Shown here: positions 7,474-16,256 of the stretch, piece after piece | Layout of the letters: every line of letters starts with the position of its first letter | Numbering within the stretch: position 1 is the first letter of the stretch | Assembly (NCBI GenBank): GCA_016711605.1 | Contig: JADJSS010000014.1 | Span: 87,341-151,340 of the forward strand | Direction: 5' to 3' | Source of the DNA: Saprospirales bacterium | Lineage (GTDB): Bacteria > Bacteroidota > Bacteroidia > Chitinophagales > JADIYW01 | Length of the DNA stretch: 64,000 bases | Notes under the pieces: generated by a model | Seen by the model: only the letters and a program-made list of their open reading frames with translations | The model's database searches: none | What the model was told of the DNA's origin: nothing | Translations under genes and position numbers: made by a program

Positions 7474-9009
7474 TTAATCAATTTTGAAGGCAATACCAGG
7501 AATTTTACGTGATAATCCATCCGGACCTTTCACTTTAATATCCTCAATATAGAAAATATCACCAGGTTTAGCTTTTGACATGAATCCTTTTTGTGCAGGG
7601 CTAAAATAAGCACCTGACGCAGCAGCAATACCTGGATCTTGTAATTTTGGTTGGTAGAACATGTTAAAACTTAACACTTGGAAACCAACTTCAAATAAGA
7701 AGTCTTTCAATAAAGCTTGAACACCTGTTTGAACTTTAAACCAAGCTGCATTTTTACGACCACCTGATTCGTTACCAACTGCAGCAACTGGATCTGGAAT
7801 CATTTTTACACGGAATTCTTTTGGTTTGTATGCTTTACCTTTTGCAGTTGGTGTAACTTTTACAACACCTTGCGTAGTAACTCTTGCGATATAATTTCCT
7901 GGACCAGCTTGTGCCAAACTACCCGATGAAATAGATGCAGTCACATCTTGTAAACGCATACCTGCAGCAGAAACCTCAATTGGATTATCTACACCAATAT
8001 ATAATACATTGGTTTTAGTTGCAGAAACTTGAGCAAACGGAGCAGCTACAGTATATTTGAATTCAGGTAATTTATATGATTTTACTTCACCAGTTCTATC
8101 ATTGCGTACGCCAATTGAACCACTTACTGGATGTTCACCAACACCACCACCTGCTTTATAATGTGCAACACCATTTTCATCAACTGGTAAATTTGAACCG
8201 TTAACATTAACAGTTACTGTACCTGAACTTTTTGAACTTGTCGCAGATAAAAACACGTTTGCTTCAAATGTTTCTCCTTCTAAGATATAAGAACTTGGAG
8301 AAGTTATTTGAGCAGAGAAACGGTCGAAAACGATATCATCTCTTTCTAAAGGAGTTGCGTCACCAATTCTAGAATAGAAATAAGATACCATTTGTCCTTC
8401 AGAATTTTTTATATCTGTTTCCATCTTTGTTAACATCGTATAAGAAGCAACAGCAGGCATGTTACCAAAATTTTGACGTACCCAACCGCCTTTGTCATCT
8501 GTTACTGTATTAACAATTTTCTTATCGAAATCACTTTTAAATGCTGCATCATCAACCATAGCTATCATTTTAGCATGATAAGCATCAATATCAGCTTTTA
8601 ATTTATCACCTCTTTTTTCTTCGATAATGTATCTTTCAGACACATCTAAATCATCTGGTTTTTCCATGATACCACCTTCAGTACTTGGTCCACCAGCTTG
8701 AGCGATAATATCTTTTTTTAGTTGAGCAATCTTTTCTAATAAAACTTTTGTCTCAGACATAGCGGTTGTTGCAAGTGCTTCATACTTAACAACAGATTGA
8801 TTTGCTTGTTCTTTTGCTTTTTTAATTGCAAAGCTGCTAAATACAGCTTTTGTATTATCATCAATCACTTTATTAGAAGATTCTAAGCTTCGTGTGATGG
8901 TTTTAAATGCGTTCAGGATTTCAGCAGATACGTTTAATGCAAGTAGTGCGGTTAACACGAGATACATTAAGTTAATCATCTGCTGCCTGTTCTCCTTTGG
9001 AATTGACAT
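7474..9009 (-). CDS. gldM: Gliding motility / type IX secretion motor protein GldM
   Basis: GldM (PorM) forms the periplasmic stator-like shaft of the proton-driven motor with GldL and reaches the GldK/N ring. The 511-residue protein begins with a short cytoplasmic segment and a single membrane helix (MINLMYLVLTALLALNVSAEIL), followed by the helical D1 domain and several beta domains (for example SPSSYILEGETFEANVFLSA and VLYIGVDNPIEVSAAGM), ending in the C-terminal domain with KGPDGLSRKIPGIAFKID. Order, length and domain pattern match the family. It lies between gldL and gldN with short spacers. Confidence 0.96.
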   Translation of the reverse strand: MSIPKENRQQMINLMYLVLTALLALNVSAEILNAFKTITRSLESSNKVIDDNTKAVFSSFAIKKAKEQANQSVVKYEALATTAMSETKVLLEKIAQLKKDIIAQAGGPSTEGGIMEKPDDLDVSERYIIEEKRGDKLKADIDAYHAKMIAMVDDAAFKSDFDKKIVNTVTDDKGGWVRQNFGNMPAVASYTMLTKMETDIKNSEGQMVSYFYSRIGDATPLERDDIVFDRFSAQITSPSSYILEGETFEANVFLSATSSKSSGTVTVNVNGSNLPVDENGVAHYKAGGGVGEHPVSGSIGVRNDRTGEVKSYKLPEFKYTVAAPFAQVSATKTNVLYIGVDNPIEVSAAGMRLQDVTASISSGSLAQAGPGNYIARVTTQGVVKVTPTAKGKAYKPKEFRVKMIPDPVAAVGNESGGRKNAAWFKVQTGVQALLKDFLFEVGFQVLSFNMFYQPKLQDPGIAAASGAYFSPAQKGFMSKAKPGDIFYIEDIKVKGPDGLSRKIPGIAFKID

Positions 9010-9057
9010 ATTTTACAATTTTTCTTTAGGTTAACAATTTATTACAGATAGTATCAA

Positions 9058-9879
9058 CTATGATCTCATTGCTGAAAGCATATTACCATAAATTCCATTT
9101 AATTTTTCTAAGTTGCCAGCTAAGCCACCCATTTGAGTTTTGAATTTCTCTGTATCAGCCAAAGAACTTTCTAAGCTATTCATAGCAGTACTTAAGTTTC
9201 CAATGAATTTGTTCATTGTTTTTAAGTGTGTATTTGTGTCTTGTAATTCCATTTCATAAACAGCATTCAATGCAGCTAAATTTTTAGTAGCACTTTGAAC
9301 TTGTGTATGATATTGAGAAGCATCTCCAGAAGCAGCCGCTAATTTGCTCATTCCATCTGCTGCAGCTGAGAAAGAATCTTTAACACCATTTAATGATGTT
9401 GCTGCATTTTTTGCTGAAACTGCGAAATCATTAGAAGCTACTGTAGCATCTGCTAAATTTCCCATTTTACCTACATTATCAGCAAAGTTTTTTAAATTAT
9501 CTCCAAATCTAGAAACTAAATTTTGATCTACTTTAGCAGCTTCCAACATTTTGTCCATTTCACCTGAAAGTGATTTTTTGTTTGCACCACCACCAACAGA
9601 AACTGCTGCTGCATTAGAACCACTAGCTTCTGGATCATAATTATCTAAACCTGGATAGTATTTTTCCCAGTAGTAATCTGGTTCTGGTGGAATTAAACCT
9701 GAGATAGCAAAAATTACTGCTTCAGTTAATAAACCTACTGTTAATGCAATACCAGCCCAAGAAAAGTGTAAAATTTTTGCCCATGCGCCAATAATTACGA
9801 TTGCCGCACCCACACCAAACAGCATATTTTTTGCGTTTTTGAAGGATTTCTTTTTGTAAAATGGAATTGAAGTTGCCAT
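9058..9879 (-). CDS. gldL: Gliding motility / type IX secretion motor protein GldL
   Basis: GldL (PorL) is the inner-membrane pentamer that, with GldM, converts the proton gradient into motion and secretion energy. Two membrane helices occupy about residues 18-35 and 41-64; the second contains the acidic residue Glu53 in LLTEAVIFAISG, at the place of the conserved glutamate needed for proton use in the family. PPEPDYYWEKYYPGLDNYD follows, then a long cytoplasmic helical tail rich in Ala/Ser/Asn (about residues 100-273). It is 273 residues long and 48 bases upstream of gldM. Confidence 0.95.
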   Translation of the reverse strand: MATSIPFYKKKSFKNAKNMLFGVGAAIVIIGAWAKILHFSWAGIALTVGLLTEAVIFAISGLIPPEPDYYWEKYYPGLDNYDPEASGSNAAAVSVGGGANKKSLSGEMDKMLEAAKVDQNLVSRFGDNLKNFADNVGKMGNLADATVASNDFAVSAKNAATSLNGVKDSFSAAADGMSKLAAASGDASQYHTQVQSATKNLAALNAVYEMELQDTNTHLKTMNKFIGNLSTAMNSLESSLADTEKFKTQMGGLAGNLEKLNGIYGNMLSAMRS

Positions 9880-9959
9880 AAAATTGTGATTTTTTTGGTT
9901 AGTTATTTAATTTAATATGTTTAACGTTTTAAAAAAGAATTTATTGTGTTATAAGGTAA

Positions 9960-11267
9960 TTAATTACCGAAATCATTCATTGAACGACCCATGAATGGTA
10001 ATAAACATCTAAAACCAACATATGATTTAGCAGAGTCCTGATATTCGTATGATTTTGTACCACATTGTAAGAAGTAAGCAATATCTTTCCAAGATCCACC
10101 TCTAATTACTTTGCGTTTCATTACATTTGGATCGTCTTCTTTTGCATCGTATCTGAAATCTGGTTGTTTATCGTGAATAAATGCAACCGCATCGTCTTCA
10201 TAAGCAGTTGAAGTCCATTCTGCCACGTTACCAGCCATGTTATATAAACCATAGTCATTTGGCCAGTAAGAGTCGGCACGGACTGTATAGAATCCGCCAT
10301 CTTCTGGATAATTTCCACGACCTGGTTTAAAGTTTGCTAATAGACAACCTTTAGTGTTACGGATGTAAGGACCGCCCCAAGGATATGGAGAAAGATTTCT
10401 ACCACCTCTTGCAGCATATTCCCATTCGTATTCAGTTGGTAAACGGAATTGATCTATTGGAGCTTCGCCTTTACTTAAACGTAAGCCATTCCACATCAAT
10501 GTTCTCCAAGCAGAAAATGCATTACATTGATCCCAAGTAACACCAACTACTGGATAATCATCATAAGCAGGATGTGTAAAATATGAACGGGTCATTGGTT
10601 CGTTATAAGAATAAGAGAAATCTCTAATCCAAACCATTTCATCAGGATAAATTGCAATTTTCTTTCTTTCGATAAATGCACTTCTAGGTTTTACTTCTTT
10701 GTCAGTAGGACGTTGAACAGATGCTTCTTTCCATTTGAACCAAGTATATTCGTAAACTAATTTACGTGGATCAATTTCTTTTTTACCATCAATACGGTCA
10801 GCTTCTGAGTAGAACATAGATTCTAATTGAGAACCTTCTTCTGTTGCAGAACCACCTGTATTCCAATTCATATCAATTGGCATTTCCCAATTAATAGCTT
10901 GTTTACCATTTTCGCCTTCTTTTAAGTGATCACCACCTAGCATCTGATGTGCTATTGAATCACGAACACGTTCAACAAACTGACGGTATTCATTGTTTGT
11001 AATTTCAGTTTCATCCATGTAGAAACCTACAATAGAAATCTGTTTCATTTTTGTATTGAAAGCGTAGTTTACATCCTGATCTGACGGCCCTGCATGAAAA
11101 ACACCAGATGGAACATAAACCATACCGTAAGGTAAAAGATTATTGTCCCATTTTGGTCTCTCTTGAGCTCCAATTAATTGACCGTCGGTACCAGCAGTTT
11201 TACCACCTTTACAACTTGCTAAAAAAATAGCAATTACTGCTATTAATGAAATCTTTAAATTGTTCAT
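9960..11267 (-). CDS. gldK: Gliding motility / type IX secretion lipoprotein GldK
   Basis: GldK (PorK) is the outer-membrane-anchored lipoprotein that forms the large periplasmic ring of the type IX system. A lipoprotein signal (ISLIAVIAIFLASC, lipid Cys near residue 19) is followed by a formylglycine-generating-enzyme-like (SUMF1) fold, seen in MVYVPSGVFHAGPSD, DETEITNNEYRQFVE, FRLPTEYEWEYAARGG, MAGNVAEWTSTAYE and VIRGGSWKD. The catalytic cysteines of true FGE enzymes are not expected here; the fold is structural. Length 435. It starts the gldKLMN block directly after the sprF/porP-like gene. Confidence 0.95.
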   Translation of the reverse strand: MNNLKISLIAVIAIFLASCKGGKTAGTDGQLIGAQERPKWDNNLLPYGMVYVPSGVFHAGPSDQDVNYAFNTKMKQISIVGFYMDETEITNNEYRQFVERVRDSIAHQMLGGDHLKEGENGKQAINWEMPIDMNWNTGGSATEEGSQLESMFYSEADRIDGKKEIDPRKLVYEYTWFKWKEASVQRPTDKEVKPRSAFIERKKIAIYPDEMVWIRDFSYSYNEPMTRSYFTHPAYDDYPVVGVTWDQCNAFSAWRTLMWNGLRLSKGEAPIDQFRLPTEYEWEYAARGGRNLSPYPWGGPYIRNTKGCLLANFKPGRGNYPEDGGFYTVRADSYWPNDYGLYNMAGNVAEWTSTAYEDDAVAFIHDKQPDFRYDAKEDDPNVMKRKVIRGGSWKDIAYFLQCGTKSYEYQDSAKSYVGFRCLLPFMGRSMNDFGN

Positions 11268-11376
11268 CTTACTTAGTTGTTTACGTTTTATATCCTAATA
11301 AGTTTGTAAAATTAACTAAAAATTTATTTACTTGTACACAAAAGTGTTTAAAATCAACTATTTTTTAATACACATT

Positions 11377-12360
11377 TTACAAAAAGCGTGGATTATTTAT
11401 GATTTTAGGACTTTTATACATTTTGCTATTTGGCAATATGTAATTCAATGTCACTTCGTGCGTACCTTTATTAACTTTTGCTAATTTATTTAAGTTTACG
11501 TCATAGCTATAAATTATATTCAAATTCTTCACTGGAATAATATTTATTATTGGTGATAACGATTCAAATGCTTTTTTATTGTATCCACGAACATTTAATC
11601 CTAGATAAACATATTCCTTGTAGCCAGCCAGCACACTAAAATCAGTTTGAAATTCTTTAAAATCAGTTGAAAACTGGACAGACGGTTTCAATTTAAAGTC
11701 TTTTCCAACACTTACTTTGCTAGTTACATAGGTTTGAAAAACGCCACCATATGTTGGTTTTAAGGTATTTAAATCGCCTTTAAATTTATCTTTTGCGTTT
11801 ATCAGATTAGAGTAATTGATTCCAATTTCGACAAATTTATGCATAAGCGCAATACCTAATGCTAAATTGGGTTTAAAACTACTTTGTTTTTGGTTCGATA
11901 AAAAGTCGTCATTTAAATCACCAGAAGTGCCTTGAGGTGTTACTAATTTACTTCCGTCTAATTGGGAAATATTCACACCAGCATTAATTCCAATTGCAAT
12001 TTTAAGTTTATCTTTTATTGGTTGAATAAATGCATATCCAATATTAAGCCATGTATTATTAAAAGCGCCTAATTGGTCATTAGTAATATTAAATCCAATT
12101 CCACCATGAGCAGCAGGAATTTCTGCATCTGCAAAGATGTTGATTGTACGCGGTTGTCCATCTAATTTTGCCCATTGATGGCGATAATTTACACCAAGAT
12201 TTAATCCATTTTTACTACCATAAAATGCAGGATTGGTTAACTGTGGCTGATACATGTAATGAGACGAGTTTGGTTGAATTTGCGAATATGCAAAAAAACC
12301 AAACATGCACATAAAACACATGCAAGATACTAATCGAAAAATATCTTTGAAATCGAACAT
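11377..12360 (-). CDS. PorP/SprF family type IX secretion outer membrane protein
   Basis: Signal peptide followed by the family hallmark near the N-terminus, HYMYQPQLTNPAFYGSKNGL, then NLGVNYRHQWAKLDGQPRTI and a beta-barrel of alternating amphipathic strands (327 residues). PorP/SprF proteins are outer-membrane barrels needed for surface localisation of particular type IX cargo such as SprB; the copy placed immediately before gldK is a standard arrangement. A distance of 109 bases separates it from gldK. Whether it serves as a general component or is specific to one adhesin is not visible here. Confidence 0.88.
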   Translation of the reverse strand: MFDFKDIFRLVSCMCFMCMFGFFAYSQIQPNSSHYMYQPQLTNPAFYGSKNGLNLGVNYRHQWAKLDGQPRTINIFADAEIPAAHGGIGFNITNDQLGAFNNTWLNIGYAFIQPIKDKLKIAIGINAGVNISQLDGSKLVTPQGTSGDLNDDFLSNQKQSSFKPNLALGIALMHKFVEIGINYSNLINAKDKFKGDLNTLKPTYGGVFQTYVTSKVSVGKDFKLKPSVQFSTDFKEFQTDFSVLAGYKEYVYLGLNVRGYNKKAFESLSPIINIIPVKNLNIIYSYDVNLNKLAKVNKGTHEVTLNYILPNSKMYKSPKIINNPRFL

Positions 12361-12451
12361 ATTGTAAAAATAGGAAAGAAATATTAAAATGAGGCAGATT
12401 TTTTAATAATTGAATCCATATTTAATAAATCATTTGCCCTATTGGATATTG

Positions 12452-13561
12452 TTATCTTTTATTTGCTGTTTTAATGTATTTTTTAATGGCATCCACTAAT
12501 GAAGGATTTTCAGGAGTTGGAGCAAAAATGTTTACATTTAATTTGTGTCCGATAACAGTTTCCGCTGTGTTGTTGCCAAAGATTGCTAAACGAGTTTCGT
12601 CTTGAGTAAACTTTGGAAAATTGGTATATAAAGAATCAATTGCAGATGAATTAAAGAACACTAACATGTCATATTTTACATCGCTTAAATCATTTAAATT
12701 ACTTGCAACTGTTTTGTAAATTATTGCTTCCGTATATGGAATATCATGTTTGCTAAATGCATCCGCCAAAGCTTTATCTTTCAAGTCAGAACATGGCAAT
12801 AAATATTTTCCATCTTCTTTATGTTTAAGAATTACTTCTGTTAATTTAGGTAGTTTTCCATCACCAAAAAACACCTTACGTTTTCTATATTGAATAAACT
12901 TCTGCAAATACAATGCAATAGCTTCACTTAGACAAAAATATTTATTGTCTTCGCTAATTTTCACGCGCATTTCTTCGCAAATTCTAAAATATTGTTCAAT
13001 GGCGATTCGACTAGTAAATATTATACATCTGAATTGTTCAATATAGATTTTTTGTTTTCTAAATTCAGCTGCAGAAACACCTTGAACATGTGTAAATGGA
13101 CGCCAATCTATTTTTAGTTTAAATTCGTTTGCTAAGTCAATATACGGTGATTTTCCCAACTCAGGTTTTGGTTGTGAAATTAAAATTGTTTTTACCGGTT
13201 TTAATTTTGCAGGATTTGTAATTACAGGTAAAGGTTTTGCTTCAATTACTACTTTTTTGAGATTTTTTGATGCAGGTTTTGCACTCACTTTTTCTTGGAT
13301 TGCTTTTTGAACCGTTTCAATTTTAGCTTTAATTTTTTCTACTTTTGCTACTTTTACCACTTGTTTGGCAACTTTAACTGCTGGTGTTGATTTTATTGAT
13401 TTTTTGGGTTCAACAATAGTAGTTTTTACTTTATCTTTTTTTGTTGCTGCAGTGTTTTTAGCAGTTGCTTTTTTTTCAACTGGTTTTACAGTTTTTTTAG
13501 CAATAGTTTTAGGAGTTGGTGTAGTTACCTTTTTCTTTTTTTCTATTACTTTTTTAGCCAT
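12452..13561 (-). CDS. hemD: Uroporphyrinogen-III synthase-like protein with Lys-rich N-terminal extension
   Basis: The C-terminal two thirds (about residues 125-369) match the HemD fold: a two-domain alpha/beta protein with IIFTSRIAIEQYFRI, LLPCSDLKDKALADAF, DMLVFFNSSAIDSLY and ETRLAIFGNNTAETV. HemD closes hydroxymethylbilane to uroporphyrinogen III in haem synthesis. The first ~125 residues are a Lys/Ala/Pro/Val-rich, histone H1-like tail (KKKKVTTPTPKTIAKKTVKP and so on) that is not part of normal HemD. It is followed downstream on the other strand side by the sprF-gld operon and preceded by the DUF4271-like gene. The domain call is good; enzymatic activity is not certain given the divergence. 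Confidence 0.75.
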   Translation of the reverse strand: MAKKVIEKKKKVTTPTPKTIAKKTVKPVEKKATAKNTAATKKDKVKTTIVEPKKSIKSTPAVKVAKQVVKVAKVEKIKAKIETVQKAIQEKVSAKPASKNLKKVVIEAKPLPVITNPAKLKPVKTILISQPKPELGKSPYIDLANEFKLKIDWRPFTHVQGVSAAEFRKQKIYIEQFRCIIFTSRIAIEQYFRICEEMRVKISEDNKYFCLSEAIALYLQKFIQYRKRKVFFGDGKLPKLTEVILKHKEDGKYLLPCSDLKDKALADAFSKHDIPYTEAIIYKTVASNLNDLSDVKYDMLVFFNSSAIDSLYTNFPKFTQDETRLAIFGNNTAETVIGHKLNVNIFAPTPENPSLVDAIKKYIKTANKR

Positions 13562-13574
13562 TTTTATATATTTT

Positions 13575-14471
13575 TTATTGCATCAAATTCTCAAAAATAT
13601 ACTTACCTAAAATTAAAACAGGTAGTATTTTGAAAGCGCAAATATACATAAAAAAGTGTAGTTTATACGGTATGCGAATAGTACTAAAAAGTTGATAACT
13701 TCTGATTATGTTGAAAACAACGAAAAGAGCGAAAAATAACCAACCGACAATTTCGAAAAAACCTAAAGAAATACTTGTATTGTAAATGTGTACCATTAAC
13801 AAGAGTAAGCAAATAATTATACCAAAAAATGAGGAAAATAAATACCATAAAAAGTGAGCTAAAAATACAGAAAGCGTATTAGTAAATCCATTTAAAAGAT
13901 ATTCAATTGTGCTGGTTACGAAAAAATAAACTAACAAAGTAATTGCAATTTTAAAATATCTGCTTATATAAAACTCTCTAAATTGATCATTCAGAATAAT
14001 TTGGACAAAGATATGTACCACTAAAGAGATTACTGCAATATTTAAAATAAACAATAATAAAACCGCCAAAAGGGAATCATATTTTTTACTTTGATAGAAA
14101 ACCATAAATTTTTTAAAACTTATCAGACCTTCAAGCATGGAATCTGTAAAATCGTCAAACAATAATCGAAATAGCAATGTTAAAATTATCAATATGATTG
14201 CTACAAACAAATACCAACTATTTTGAGGTTGTTGTTTTATTTGTTGAATTTCAATCTGCGTTGCTGCTGTTTTTTTAGTAATTAAATTTGCTTCAATCTG
14301 GTGAAATTTCACAGTATCTAATTTGGTTTTTAAAATAGAATCGATGAAATATGGATTATTATTTGATATTGTATCTTTTGCACTTGCAAAAGTTGAAACA
14401 AATAACATCATTACAGAAAATAATAATCGTAAATCATAAATCTTAAATCGTAAATTAGAACGTAGCCACAT
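13575..14471 (-). CDS. DUF4271-like integral membrane protein
   Basis: An integral membrane protein of about 299 residues, starting at the ATG at 14471, which gives a signal-type N-terminus (MWLRSNLRFKIYDLR then LLFSVMMLFVSTFASA). A longer frame to 14645 exists but would overlap the upstream gene heavily. The body has about six to seven hydrophobic helices after a QQPQNSWYLFVAIILIILTLL segment. The pattern fits the DUF4271 family, which is commonly found next to hemD in Bacteroidota. Its function is not known. It overlaps the end of the Omp85 gene by 17 bases and ends 14 bases before the HemD-like gene, so the three probably share a transcript. Its signal region is encoded over a heptamer repeat (14426-14453). 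Confidence 0.65.
   Translation of the reverse strand: MWLRSNLRFKIYDLRLLFSVMMLFVSTFASAKDTISNNNPYFIDSILKTKLDTVKFHQIEANLITKKTAATQIEIQQIKQQPQNSWYLFVAIILIILTLLFRLLFDDFTDSMLEGLISFKKFMVFYQSKKYDSLLAVLLLFILNIAVISLVVHIFVQIILNDQFREFYISRYFKIAITLLVYFFVTSTIEYLLNGFTNTLSVFLAHFLWYLFSSFFGIIICLLLLMVHIYNTSISLGFFEIVGWLFFALFVVFNIIRSYQLFSTIRIPYKLHFFMYICAFKILPVLILGKYIFENLMQ
14426..14453. repeat. Four-fold heptanucleotide tandem repeat
   Basis: On the plus strand the units read ATCGTAA, ATCATAA, ATCTTAA, ATCGTAA, differing only at the fourth base. The repeat lies immediately downstream of the Omp85 stop codon and inside the 5' coding part of the DUF4271-like gene. Confidence 0.75.
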
Positions 14472-16191
14472 ATCCAAAATGCAATTTAGAACTTCTGAAG
14501 TCGATTTTTTTATCTTTTTGTTGTCCAAGTGCATATGTGAGTCCAAAAATACCAATTTTTGTTGCAAATGTAAGACCTGTTCCAAAACCAAATGGAACAT
14601 CTTGAAATATGGTATTATTAAATTTTCGATGTACATAAGCAACATCTAAAAAGACGAAAAAATAAGAGTTTCGCTGAATCATGTATCGATATTCGATAGT
14701 TGCAACATTAAACGTACTAGCTAAAATTGATTGCTCATCAAAACCACGCAACAATTTATTACCACCAATTCTCAGCAATTCATTTCGCAATAAATTCTGA
14801 TTAAACACAGCACCACCGTTTACACTAAATTTTAAAATATTTGATTGTTTTTTACCCAATGGCAAATAATAATTTCCAAGCCAAAACAAATCTGCTTTAA
14901 TTGATTTTCGTTTAATGCTATCGTATAAGCTTACATATTTAAATTCTGCATCAAATGGATCTGTCAAAGAAGTAATTTGGTTGCTTGGTTTTATTTTTTT
15001 TGTACCGACAGACGCTGTTAATTTTGCATCAAACCCTTTTCTTGGATTGAATAAATAATCTAAGTTTTCGTAATATGCTTGCAAACCATATTGATTATAA
15101 GTTGCATCTAAATTGTTTGGTAATTTTTTAAAGGTTTTGGCAAAAGACGTATCAGCAGCCAAAATGATAGTCTGAAAATATTTGTAAAAACCTTTTACAT
15201 AATTATTCGATTTAGTGATATAAGGCAACCCTAATTGCCACGCTAAATCCAGAGAAGAAGAATCTCGTTTTTCTAAATTAAAGGTAAAATTAATTCCGAT
15301 TGGTGCATTTAAAAAAAACGGATAATTGAACCGAACGTCCAGCAATTGCGATTGTCTCTGCAATTTTTTCCATTCTAAAAAAATCTCTTCACCACGCTTA
15401 AATGAGTTTTGCAAATGAATACGTACCTCACCAGTAATTAAAATTTTGCCACGATTGCTACCTGGTAAAAATCCAATTAAAAAATCAAATGAATTTACTT
15501 TTCGTTTCTTTAAAAACAAATGAATGTCTGCTTTATCGTCACGAAATAAAATTTTAGATGGTGCTGTCAATTCTGCATACGGCAATTTTTGCAATTGTTT
15601 ATCAATGTTTATAATCTTACTTTCATTGTATGGTTTTTTCGATTTTATTTGAATGTAATTTTGAATAAAACCTTTCGTAATTTTAGAATTTCCGTAATTT
15701 ATAAAACTATCAATTGTGATTAATTTTCCTTTCTCAATATTATATTGGAATTCTAATTTATTGTTATTTAACTGAACAGAATCTGTACTAATTTTGGCAA
15801 ATGGATAACCGTTGTTTTCTAAATTTTTTAAGATAGATTCCTTTGTTTCATTTATGTTGTAAATAGAATTTACAGCATTTTTATTTTTTTGTTTTTTAGT
15901 AGCAGTTTGCTTATTTTTAATTTCATATTTTTCACCAACATGTAAAAAAGCAATCAAAGAATCAGATTTATTTTGTGTGCTATCAATTGAAAATTCTAAA
16001 AAACCATTTTTAATGTACTGTTTTTTTAAAATGTCTAAAAATTGAATAATTTCAGCTTCATTCTTAAATTTTTGAAACGATTTTATTTTTGCAGTTGGTG
16101 CATCTTTTACAATATATAAATAGCGAGATTGCGCTTGTAAAAATTGCACATTCAAACAAAAAAATAATATGAAAAAGTAATGAATTTTCAA
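14455..16191 (-). CDS. Omp85/BamA-TamA superfamily outer membrane protein
   Basis: A protein of about 578 residues with a signal peptide (IHYFFILFFCLNVQFLQAQ), POTRA-like periplasmic repeats (for example ENNGYPFAKISTDSVQLNNN and the segment containing KPYNESKIINIDKQLQKLPY), and a C-terminal surface-antigen barrel with GGNKLLRGFDEQSI, the conserved lid/loop motif region, and the terminal LHFGYVATF. Shorter than BamA, it fits the TamA-like or accessory Omp85 group, which inserts or moves proteins at the outer membrane. A TTG at 16191 is preferred because a -7 box overlaps the more upstream TTG at 16215. Its precise client is unknown. Confidence 0.8.
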   Translation of the reverse strand: MKIHYFFILFFCLNVQFLQAQSRYLYIVKDAPTAKIKSFQKFKNEAEIIQFLDILKKQYIKNGFLEFSIDSTQNKSDSLIAFLHVGEKYEIKNKQTATKKQKNKNAVNSIYNINETKESILKNLENNGYPFAKISTDSVQLNNNKLEFQYNIEKGKLITIDSFINYGNSKITKGFIQNYIQIKSKKPYNESKIINIDKQLQKLPYAELTAPSKILFRDDKADIHLFLKKRKVNSFDFLIGFLPGSNRGKILITGEVRIHLQNSFKRGEEIFLEWKKLQRQSQLLDVRFNYPFFLNAPIGINFTFNLEKRDSSSLDLAWQLGLPYITKSNNYVKGFYKYFQTIILAADTSFAKTFKKLPNNLDATYNQYGLQAYYENLDYLFNPRKGFDAKLTASVGTKKIKPSNQITSLTDPFDAEFKYVSLYDSIKRKSIKADLFWLGNYYLPLGKKQSNILKFSVNGGAVFNQNLLRNELLRIGGNKLLRGFDEQSILASTFNVATIEYRYMIQRNSYFFVFLDVAYVHRKFNNTIFQDVPFGFGTGLTFATKIGIFGLTYALGQQKDKKIDFRSSKLHFGYVATF

Positions 16192-16212
16192 TCTACTTAA
16201 ATAATGATTTAC

Positions 16213-16220
16213 CAAAGTTA
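16213..16220 (-). promoter_or_regulatory. -7 box of the Omp85 gene
   Basis: On the minus strand the octamer reads TAACTTTG, a match to TAnnTTTG. Because it overlaps the TTG at 16215, translation should begin downstream at 16191. Confidence 0.4.
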
Positions 16221-16256
16221 TTAATTATTAACTATTGATGTTTACTTTGTGTTCAA

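Noticed and set aside
10121..10318. Minus-strand 65-residue ORF inside gldK
   Set aside because: Out-of-frame reading within a well-supported gene; no independent start or family.
13575..14645. Longer start for the DUF4271-like protein
   Set aside because: It would overlap the Omp85 coding sequence by about 190 bases; the ATG at 14471 gives a proper signal-type N-terminus with only a 17-base overlap.
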